55,708 nucleotides of DNA. Source: Prosthecobacter sp. (GTDB lineage Bacteria > Verrucomicrobiota > Verrucomicrobiia > Verrucomicrobiales > Verrucomicrobiaceae). The stretch is taken from NCBI RefSeq assembly GCF_014879935.1, contig NZ_JACSRD010000108.1, positions 1-55,708 on the forward strand, given 5' to 3'. Shown piece by piece: positions 19,053-26,341 of this stretch; the stretch's first letter is position 1; the number at the start of each line of letters is the position of its first letter. Position numbers and translations under genes: made by a program. The notes beneath the pieces are model-generated. The model saw only the letters and a program-made list of their open reading frames with translations, did no database searches and was not told the DNA's origin.

Positions 19053-21075
19053 GAACCACACGGAACCCGACGTGGGGAGACTGGACGGACACTGGAAGAT
19101 CAAAGCGGCTGGCACAGCGGGCGTCCGGGGCGTCATGCCTCCAGCTCCCGCCGCGCACCACACTGGTCGCGCCTGATTCAGGACCACGGGGATCTTTGAC
19201 AGCAGGCAGGGCGAGGGCGTCGGCACCTGAGGCCGCCGTGTTCAATTCCGCGATGCCGTAGTGCTTGTCATAGAAATCCCAGCACCACTCTGCCACGTTT
19301 CCCGCCAAGTCGTACAGCCCGAAGCCATTCGATTTGAAGCTGCCGACCGGAGCCGTGTGCGGCAACTGCCCCGAATAAGCCAGGGGCACCCCTCTTTGAC
19401 TGCTTTTGTCATACGAAGCGGAGGCCTTGCTGCTGTAATTGGCATTCTGGTGGGTGATCTGATCACCCCACGGAAAACGCTTCCCTTCCAGACGCCCGCG
19501 TGCCGCCACTTCCCACTCCGCCTCCGTCGGCAGCCGGAAGCCATTGGAACCCCACTTCACACATGCGTTGGTCAGAGTCGCCTCTCCCGAGCGAAACACC
19601 GCCTTCTGGTTCCGGTCCTCATAGTAACAAGGCGTGAGCTTCTCCATTTCGCTCCGTGCGTTGCACCACTTCACTGCCTCCGCCCAGACCACCGCATATA
19701 CGGGATGCCTGGCGTCCTTTCCCATCCCCGCCGGCAGATCATACCCATGATCGCGGCCCCAATTCCGGACCTTTTCCCACAGTTCCAAAGTCACCTCGTG
19801 ACGCCCGATCAGGTAGGGGCTCAAGGTCACGCGATGAGGCAAAGCATCCCGCAGGCCATCGATTCCATCCCCCAGAACCACGGTGCCTCCGTTGATCAGA
19901 ACCAGCTCTGATTCGACCACCGGCTTGGGCGGTGCCTTCGCCTTGGGCTTTGGCAGAGTCTTTTCGGCCAGACCGGGCGGAGGCGCGGCTTTTTTCGCCG
20001 ACACATCCGCGATTGCTGTCGGACCGCCTTTCTTCGCCAGCTCAGGCGGTGGCACAGCATTCTTCCTGGCCTTCTTGTCTTTCGCGGCGGGAGGAGGCTT
20101 CGTGCCACTTTCAGCGGCGGAGGAACTGCTTGCCAACGGTGCAGCCGGAATTCGACTGGCCTCTGTCAACCGCGGCAGGAGTGGTTGGATCGTTGCGCCG
20201 GCAATTCTGAGTGGTGGCGCAGGAAAAGGCACCGGCAATGGGAACGCGGGAGATTTTTGGGCCGGCATGGCTGGTGAGGGAGGAACCAGGGCCTGCCGTG
20301 CCTCCAGTCTGGCCACGGTGGCCTTCAATGCCGCAAGCTCCGCCATGAGCGGCGTCTCGGGCCGTCGATCCATCGGCTTTGTCAGGGCCGACCACTGCAT
20401 CGCCAATCCTGCACAAGCGGCAATCAACCCGCCGAGCGTCATGTGCAGCACCGGGCTCTGCGAACCCTGACGACGGTGTCGGTTCGCAAGTCTCCTCTTC
20501 GTCACCAATTCCAGGGAGTCCTGTTTGCTTGCAGTGGCCTCCCAGTCAAAGAGGTCACCATTGACGCCCTCGCCAGGCGGGCAGACGCGAACACTTTCCG
20601 GGGGCTGGGTCCTGACCGGCAGCCCCATGATGATCCTCAAGCGTTCCTCCACAGGGTTGGCACCTGGCCCGGAGGCCAACGGCTCACGCGGAACGACCGG
20701 CAGGCCCATGAGAGCCAGAAGCCTCGCCTCAACCTGTCCAGAATCGGGTGGCGGAGGTTGTGATGGCTCATCCGTCGTGTCCACGGACTGGTCGGCCGCA
20801 GGCTCCGGCGAAGTCACCCCTGCTTCACGTTGGTCGTTCACTTCGGCTTCGAGGTGCTTCACCGCAGCGTTCAATTCGGCCAGCAGCTTCTGCAGTCGGT
20901 CAATTTCCACACCCTGCCTGGCCATGCGCTGCACGCCTTCCTCCAACTGCCTGCACACCTCGTCCAACTGACGGCTCATGGCCGTTTGCAAACCCACGCC
21001 GGCATCGCCCTCCCCTTGCGTCTCTCCACTGGCGGACACGTTTCTTTTTCTTGGTTTGGGCCGCATCTCGGACAT
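19042..21075 (-). CDS. Membrane protein with coiled coil and outer FGE-like (SUMF1) domain
   Basis: A 677-residue protein. Residues 30-85 are heptad-rich and probably a coiled coil ('LDEVCRQLEEGVQRMARQGVEIDRLQKLL' style), followed by a duplicated short motif (ARLLALMGLPVVP and ERLRIIMGLPVRT). One membrane segment lies at about 209-230, then a proline/lysine-rich linker, then an FGE-sulfatase domain from about 405 to the end ('NGGTVVLGDG', 'LPTEAEWEVAARG', 'GLYDLAGNVAEWCWD', 'VRGGSWRHDAPDARCASR', 'VGFRVVR'). The two catalytic copper-binding cysteines of true formylglycine-generating enzymes are missing after GGSW; only the structural Cys of RCASR remains. It is probably a binding or sensory domain rather than an FGE. 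Confidence 0.8.
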   Translation of the reverse strand: MSEMRPKPRKRNVSASGETQGEGDAGVGLQTAMSRQLDEVCRQLEEGVQRMARQGVEIDRLQKLLAELNAAVKHLEAEVNDQREAGVTSPEPAADQSVDTTDEPSQPPPPDSGQVEARLLALMGLPVVPREPLASGPGANPVEERLRIIMGLPVRTQPPESVRVCPPGEGVNGDLFDWEATASKQDSLELVTKRRLANRHRRQGSQSPVLHMTLGGLIAACAGLAMQWSALTKPMDRRPETPLMAELAALKATVARLEARQALVPPSPAMPAQKSPAFPLPVPFPAPPLRIAGATIQPLLPRLTEASRIPAAPLASSSSAAESGTKPPPAAKDKKARKNAVPPPELAKKGGPTAIADVSAKKAAPPPGLAEKTLPKPKAKAPPKPVVESELVLINGGTVVLGDGIDGLRDALPHRVTLSPYLIGRHEVTLELWEKVRNWGRDHGYDLPAGMGKDARHPVYAVVWAEAVKWCNARSEMEKLTPCYYEDRNQKAVFRSGEATLTNACVKWGSNGFRLPTEAEWEVAARGRLEGKRFPWGDQITHQNANYSSKASASYDKSSQRGVPLAYSGQLPHTAPVGSFKSNGFGLYDLAGNVAEWCWDFYDKHYGIAELNTAASGADALALPAVKDPRGPESGATSVVRGGSWRHDAPDARCASRFDLPVSVQSPHVGFRVVRNS

Positions 21076-21163
21076 CGTGGCAAATCAGAAGATCACCGCC
21101 GATAGCACGGGCGATCCCCATGGGCAATTGCCAAGTCCCGCCCCATTTTCAGTCCGTTTGCCG

Positions 21164-22453
21164 TCACGCCTTCAATGCCTCGACGACATCGCCTTTGCTC
21201 AGCACCATGGGGCGGCCGATGGGGGTCATGATCTCCTTGCTGTAATCAATGCCGAAGAGGCTCTGCACAGTCGCGTGCAGATCTTCGACGAAGACCGGGT
21301 TCTCAGGCTCCTTCCTCTCACCCTCAGGGTCCGTGGCGCCAATCACGCGTCCGCCGGCAAATCCGCCGCCCGCCACGAGCATGCTGAAGCCGTGCGGCCA
21401 GTGGTCGCGACCGCCGACGTTGTTGATCTTCGGTGTGCGGCCGAATTCGCCGCCACAGAGCACGATCGTGCTCTCCAGCAGGCCGAGCTTCTTCAAATCG
21501 CGGATCAAAGAGGCATAGGCAGCGTCGAGGATCTTCACCTGGGAGGCCTGGCCTTCGAGATTGTTCGCATGCGTGTCCCAGCCGCTGAGCGTGACCTCGA
21601 CACAACGCACTCCAGCCTGGATCAGGCGCACCGCCGCCAGACAGCCGCGTCCAAACGGGGTGTCGCCATACGCAGCGAGTTCCTTGGCGGGAACATCGCT
21701 CACGTTGAAGGCCTTCAACTGGTCGGAGGTCATCATCTTCCGCGCACGCTGCATGGAGATCTGATGCAGCGTCTTCTCCTCGTCGAGATTCGGCGACCGT
21801 CCCTGCGCAAAGACATTTTCGACCACGGACAGGCCCTCCAGGCGGCGATCCATCCGCTTTTCATCGACGCGTGCCTTCACATCCGGCACCTGCTGCTTGG
21901 GGTCATACATCTGAAAGGCATCGAATTGAGCGCCGAAGAAGCCGCCGCGTGCCGGCCACTGGTTCGGCAGGATGGAGACATGCGTGGGGATCTCGATCTT
22001 CGCCTCTGGCAGCTCATGGCAGACAATAGCGCCAATGCTCGGGTGAATGAGCGTGGGATCAGGCCGATAACCGGTCTTGATGTTGTAAAAGGCACGCTCG
22101 TGATCCCCTTCCTTGCTGACCATGGACCGGATCAGCGACACATCCTTCATCACGCTGGCCGTCTGCTCGAGGCCTGAGGCGAATTCGACGCCTTTGATCG
22201 CGGTCGGGATCGTTTTGACACCGCCGCCAATCTTCGTGGTCGGATGCGGATCGAAGGTGTCGAGCTGACTGGCCGCGCCTCCTAGCCAGAGCAGGATCAC
22301 CGAGCGCGCTGGCTTTCCCGACGGAGCCTTTTCCGCCTCCACAGCCAGCAAATCGGCCAGCGGCGTGAGCCAGGAGAGCCCGGCGATGCCCGTGCCACGC
22401 AGGACCGAGCGACGGCTGAGGTGTGAGTGGCTTTGGCAAGGAGAGATGTTCAT
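21164..22453 (-). CDS. DUF1501 exported protein
   Basis: A 429-residue protein of the DUF1501 family (sulfatase-like fold), with a twin-arginine signal (SRRSVLRGTGIAG, from residue 13). The sequence 'ILLWLGGAASQLDTFDPHP' near the start and 'ILCGGEFGRTP..GGRDHWPHGFS' near the end are family hallmarks. Function is not established; the family is greatly expanded in Planctomycetes and Verrucomicrobia and almost always lies beside DUF1549/DUF1553 genes, as here (71 bases downstream of one). Export by the Tat route suggests a folded or cofactor-bearing periplasmic protein. Confidence 0.92.
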   Translation of the reverse strand: MNISPCQSHSHLSRRSVLRGTGIAGLSWLTPLADLLAVEAEKAPSGKPARSVILLWLGGAASQLDTFDPHPTTKIGGGVKTIPTAIKGVEFASGLEQTASVMKDVSLIRSMVSKEGDHERAFYNIKTGYRPDPTLIHPSIGAIVCHELPEAKIEIPTHVSILPNQWPARGGFFGAQFDAFQMYDPKQQVPDVKARVDEKRMDRRLEGLSVVENVFAQGRSPNLDEEKTLHQISMQRARKMMTSDQLKAFNVSDVPAKELAAYGDTPFGRGCLAAVRLIQAGVRCVEVTLSGWDTHANNLEGQASQVKILDAAYASLIRDLKKLGLLESTIVLCGGEFGRTPKINNVGGRDHWPHGFSMLVAGGGFAGGRVIGATDPEGERKEPENPVFVEDLHATVQSLFGIDYSKEIMTPIGRPMVLSKGDVVEALKA

Positions 22454-22524
22454 AAGTGGCGAATTCAGTGCCGAGTGGAGCGAAACAGACAGCCAAAGGC
22501 TGCCACAATGGGGTGGGCGCAGCG

Positions 22525-24183
22525 CTAATGGTTCCAGGAAAACTCGGTGGCGTTCATGAGCGTCCAGTAGAGGTCGGCCATGGCGTTGCTTCGTGCGTTG
22601 GTGCTCTTCGCCTCCGCCAGCAGGCGGGTGAAATGATCGGACTCCGCCGCTGTCGGGCGGCGGGTGAAGATGGACAGGTAGGCGGCCTCCACGGCGATGC
22701 TGTTGTCCGGTGCGAGCATGCCGATGCGCGTGCCTGCGTTCACGAGCGGATTGCCGCGCGTGTTGTCGGTCACCATGTTGCCATTCATGAGCAGCAGCCG
22801 CTGTGGAATGGTGCCGCCTGCGTCCTCGAAGGTGTCCTCGCCGGAATCCCCGTAGCGTTTGACGAAGTTTGCCACGTCGATGTCACGCTTGATGCGGAAG
22901 AGCACATGCGTCTCCGCATCGATGGTGCTCAGCGACGCGGCCTGGATCACGCTGCCCGCCATCTGCTCGGGACGCAAACGCGTGACCGGGAACACCGCCC
23001 AGCACTTTTCCGCCTCCTCCGTCGTTGGATGTGCCGGATCAGCCGAGCGGCTCGACTGCTGGAAGACGCGGGTGGCCACAATGACGCGAATCAGCCGGTG
23101 CAGATCGAAGTCGTGGGCGATCAGGTCATCCGCCAGCGCCTCCATGCCGGGCGGAAACGGACCTTCGAGCGGAATGTCATCCACGGGCGAGATGAGCGGG
23201 CGGTTGAACAGCAGCGCCCAGACTCGGTTCACCAGCGTTCGGGCGAAGGGGCGATTGTCCTTCGCCGTGACCCAGTGCGCGAACCGGTCGCGCGGCGTGC
23301 CTTTCTCCGGCAGCAGTTCCGGCTTCCACGGCACCCTGGCGGGAACGACCTCCTCCTCCGTCCGGCCCAGGTAGCGGGTCTTGTATTTCAGCTTCGGATC
23401 GTCACGCAGGCCGTTCAGCTCAAACTTCGCCTGGCCGAAGTAGGCGGCAAGCTGGTGGAAATTCTCCTGCTTCCACGTGCTGCCGAGCTTGCCATCGTGG
23501 CACTGCACACAGTCCATCTGCACGCCGAGGAAGGCACGGCTCACACGCGCGGCCAGCTTCGCCTCGTCGAGGCTTTTGCCCATGTTCCTCGTGACACTGA
23601 CAAAATTCACCGCCGGGTTGGTCGTCCAGACGCCGCTACAGTCGATCAACGCCCGCGCGATCCCATCGTAGGGGCGGTTCTCCCGGATCGCGTCGCTCAA
23701 CCACTCCACCAGCCGTCGGCGGCGATAAAAGAGCAGCTGCCCCGTCTCAATGCCGACATACACACGCACCAGACGCTCGGCGAGGTAGTCACTCGTGCGC
23801 CGGTCCTTCAGCAGATGTGAAAGCCACCACTGCGGCACATCGTCTGACTTCACCGACTCCAGCACACGCACCTCCTGCAGGGACGGAATGCTGCCCGTCA
23901 GCGCCAGCGACAGACGGCGGGCAATGGTGAGATCATCGGCCCGCTCCGCTGGCGGCCAATGTTTCTGCGCCCAGTCCTTCGCAAACTCCGAATCCACTCC
24001 CGACGCGGCCTTCCGGACATCGGCCAGCCTTTGTTTCGACAATCCCAAGCCTTGCGCGGCCTGCACAACAGGCGGAGTCAGCAGCTCACCCACGCCCCAG
24101 GCCACTCCGACGGCCAGCGAACCCAGGATCACAGCATTTCGCAGCCAGATCAGCCAGCTTGGGGAGGTGCGGAAAGGGCTCAT
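22525..24183 (-). CDS. DUF1549/DUF1553 protein with a CxxCH site
   Basis: A 552-residue membrane-anchored protein (hydrophobic segment at about 12-32). DUF1549 covers the first half ('LSLALTGSIPSLQEV', then 'FLGVQMDCVQCHDGK', a potential c-haem site) and DUF1553 the second ('PRDRFAHWVTAKDNRPFARTLVNRVWALLF', 'LLLMNGNMV', 'YLSIFTRRPTAAE'). The paired DUF1501 gene follows on the same strand. The families are linked to extracellular polysaccharide use in planctomycetes, but the activity is unknown. The open frame extends 27 residues upstream; MSPFRTS at 24183 is preferred since it directly precedes the membrane segment. Confidence 0.9.
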   Translation of the reverse strand: MSPFRTSPSWLIWLRNAVILGSLAVGVAWGVGELLTPPVVQAAQGLGLSKQRLADVRKAASGVDSEFAKDWAQKHWPPAERADDLTIARRLSLALTGSIPSLQEVRVLESVKSDDVPQWWLSHLLKDRRTSDYLAERLVRVYVGIETGQLLFYRRRRLVEWLSDAIRENRPYDGIARALIDCSGVWTTNPAVNFVSVTRNMGKSLDEAKLAARVSRAFLGVQMDCVQCHDGKLGSTWKQENFHQLAAYFGQAKFELNGLRDDPKLKYKTRYLGRTEEEVVPARVPWKPELLPEKGTPRDRFAHWVTAKDNRPFARTLVNRVWALLFNRPLISPVDDIPLEGPFPPGMEALADDLIAHDFDLHRLIRVIVATRVFQQSSRSADPAHPTTEEAEKCWAVFPVTRLRPEQMAGSVIQAASLSTIDAETHVLFRIKRDIDVANFVKRYGDSGEDTFEDAGGTIPQRLLLMNGNMVTDNTRGNPLVNAGTRIGMLAPDNSIAVEAAYLSIFTRRPTAAESDHFTRLLAEAKSTNARSNAMADLYWTLMNATEFSWNH

Positions 24184-24285
24184 GACGGAAGGTCGCTCAG
24201 GACCGGACTTTAACACACGCTCCGACCTTCGGTTTCCTGGCGAAGTTTGCAACAAACGCCACAATGTTGGTATTCTAAGCCCCGA

Positions 24286-25485
24286 ATGACCGCCGCACCG
24301 CCGCCGCTACCCCTCAAACCACCCTTTCCTGCTGAGCCGACAGATGCGCCAGCCATGGCATCGGACGTGGTGGTGGCTCCCGCGGAAAAAAAGGGATTTC
24401 TCCGCTCTGTCGCGTCCGTCCTCGACTGGATCTTTGGCTTCTTGGCCCTGCTCGCGCTCCTGGCGGTCTGCTCGGTCATTCCGGTGCTCAATTTTCTCAG
24501 CCTCGGCTACCTCCTGCACGTGAGCGGCACCATCGCACGCACGGGCCGCGTCCGGGATGGATTCGTCGGAGTTAGAAAAGCCTCTGTCATCGGCAGCATC
24601 GCCGCTGGTGCGTGGCTCGTCATCTGGCCCGCCCGGCTCGTCTCCGGCATGTGGCGGGATGCTGAGCTCATCGCGCCCGGCAGCAGTGTGGCAAAGGCCT
24701 GGCATGCAGGCTTGATCGCCGTCATCGCCATCGTGCTCGCCCACATCCTGTGGGCCTGCCTGCGCGGCGGGAAGATTCGTCACTTCCTCTGGCCGCAGCC
24801 GGTGCGTTTCATGCGCTGGCTGCGCTCGCCCGGAAAGTTCGGCAACCTGCAGCGCATCGCCACCGAGTACGTCGTTGCGTTGCGGCTGCCGTTCTATTTC
24901 TGGCTGGGTCTGCGCGGCTTTGCCGGGGCGTTGGTGTGGTTGATCGCCCCTGTCAGCGTGTTGTTGCTCGCCACGAAACTGCCGCAGGGCGCTTCGATCC
25001 TCGTCTCCCTGCTGGGCGGCATTTTGCTCCTGCTCGTGGCCATTCATCTGCCGTTTTTGCAGGCCCGTTTTGCCCAAACCGACCGTTTCAGCACGATCTT
25101 CGAGCTGCGTGAGGTGAGACGGCTGTTTTTGCGTGCGCCGCTCGCGTTCTGGCTCTCCCTGCTCGTCACATTGCTCTTCGCCGTGCCGCTCTACTTGCTG
25201 AAGATCGAACTCACGCCGCGTGAACTCGCCTGGGCGCCGAGCCTGCTCTTTGTCATGTTCATTTTCCCTGCCCGCCTGCTCACCGGCTGGGCCATGAGCC
25301 GCGCCACGCGTCACGAGCAGCCGCGTCACTGGTTCTGGCGCTGGACGGCCCGCCTCGGCATCGTCCCCGTCGGACTCGCTTACGTGATCGTCGTCTATGT
25401 CACGCCTTACCTTTCCTGGAACGGATCGCTCAGCCTGCTGGAGCAGCATGCCTTCCTCGTGCCCGCACCGCTGATGGCGCTTTGA
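24286..25485 (+). CDS. Polytopic inner-membrane protein of unknown function
   Basis: A 399-residue protein with a proline-rich cytoplasmic N-terminus (about 45 residues) and roughly eight hydrophobic segments, including 'IFGFLALLALLAVCSVIPVL', 'ALVWLIAPVSVLLLATKL', 'ILVSLLGGILLLLVAIHL' and 'FWLSLLVTLLFAVPLYLL'. A basic loop (WARWLR-type and RFMRWLRSPG) separates two halves. The 'VCSVIPVLNFLSLGYLLHVSG' region recalls DUF4013-type membrane proteins, but I am not sure. It is divergent from the DUF1549/1553 gene and 66 bases ahead of the TauE-like gene. The ATG at 24286 is chosen over an upstream reading without family-like sequence. Confidence 0.7.
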   Translation: MTAAPPPLPLKPPFPAEPTDAPAMASDVVVAPAEKKGFLRSVASVLDWIFGFLALLALLAVCSVIPVLNFLSLGYLLHVSGTIARTGRVRDGFVGVRKASVIGSIAAGAWLVIWPARLVSGMWRDAELIAPGSSVAKAWHAGLIAVIAIVLAHILWACLRGGKIRHFLWPQPVRFMRWLRSPGKFGNLQRIATEYVVALRLPFYFWLGLRGFAGALVWLIAPVSVLLLATKLPQGASILVSLLGGILLLLVAIHLPFLQARFAQTDRFSTIFELREVRRLFLRAPLAFWLSLLVTLLFAVPLYLLKIELTPRELAWAPSLLFVMFIFPARLLTGWAMSRATRHEQPRHWFWRWTARLGIVPVGLAYVIVVYVTPYLSWNGSLSLLEQHAFLVPAPLMAL

Positions 25486-25516
25486 CAAAAGAAGCCCGGT
25501 CACGAGTTCCCGCTTG

Positions 25517-25544
25517 TTCGTCATTCGTCATTCGCCATTCGTCA
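25517..25544 (+). repeat. Tandem heptad leader repeat before the TauE-like gene
   Basis: Four heptads of TTCGTCA (the third is TTCGCCA) fill 28 bases and end 7 bases before the ATG at 25552; the remaining bases TTTTCTG may be a decayed fifth copy. No Shine-Dalgarno sequence is present. Compare 6307-6334 and 54285-54312. Confidence 0.7.
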
Positions 25545-25551
25545 TTTTCTG

Positions 25552-26319
25552 ATGCTCTGGCTCACCGAACACACGCTCCTCCCCGCTGACACCTGGATGC
25601 TTGTGCTCGCGTTGCTCGGGTCCATGTGCATCGGCATGTCGAAGGCGGGGCTGTCAGGCACCTCAACGCTGAACGTGGTGCTGATGGCGAAGATTTTCGG
25701 CGCGAAGGAATCCGTCGGCGTCATCCTGCCCATGCTCATCGCGGCGGACTTCATGGGCTACTTTCTGAACCGCAAAGGCGGCACCTGGCGACGCATCCTG
25801 CCAATCCTGCCGCCCGCCATCGTCGGCGTGATCGTGGGCTGGGTGCTGCTCGGCAAATTTGACAACGCCACGGCCCGCATCGTCATCGGTTGGATCATCA
25901 TCGCGCTGCTGATCTTCAACTGGCTGCTCAACAAGCGTCGGCAGGATTTCCTCGCCCTCACCGAGCACCACGGTTTCACCTGGACCATGGGATTCCTCGC
26001 TGGTGTCGTCACCATGCTCGCGAACGCGGCCGGGCCGGTGATGACCGTTTACCTCCTCGCCCAGCACCTGGAGAAGAAGGAGCACCTCGGCGTCTTCAGC
26101 CGCTACTTCCTCTTTGTGAACCTCTTCAAGCTCCCGTTTAGCGCAGACCTGGGCATCATCAATCCGAAGTCGCTCATGACCAACCTCACGCTCATGCCCG
26201 GCGTCATTCTCGGCGTGTTCCTCGGCTGGTGGATCTTGAGAAAACTGCCGCAGAAGCTCTTCGAAAACGTCCTCTTCTGGCTCACCGCGTTCGCGGCCGT
26301 GTGGCTGATCCGCGGGTAA
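25552..26319 (+). CDS. TauE/SafE-family permease (sulfite/anion exporter type)
   Basis: A 255-residue membrane protein with about eight hydrophobic segments and the TauE/SafE pattern: 'ALLGSMCIGMSKAGLSGTSTLNVVLMAKIFGAKESVGVILPMLIAADF' near the N-terminus and the repeat-like 'GFLAGVVTMLANAAGPVMTVYLL' in the second half. Family members move sulfite, sulfoacetate, taurine-derived or other organic anions; substrate unknown. With the window's sulfatase, sulfite or sulfate handling is possible but unproven. The start follows four heptad repeats. Confidence 0.88.
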   Translation: MLWLTEHTLLPADTWMLVLALLGSMCIGMSKAGLSGTSTLNVVLMAKIFGAKESVGVILPMLIAADFMGYFLNRKGGTWRRILPILPPAIVGVIVGWVLLGKFDNATARIVIGWIIIALLIFNWLLNKRRQDFLALTEHHGFTWTMGFLAGVVTMLANAAGPVMTVYLLAQHLEKKEHLGVFSRYFLFVNLFKLPFSADLGIINPKSLMTNLTLMPGVILGVFLGWWILRKLPQKLFENVLFWLTAFAAVWLIRG

Positions 26320-26341
26320 ACCAGCCTGATTCGCCTCCTTC

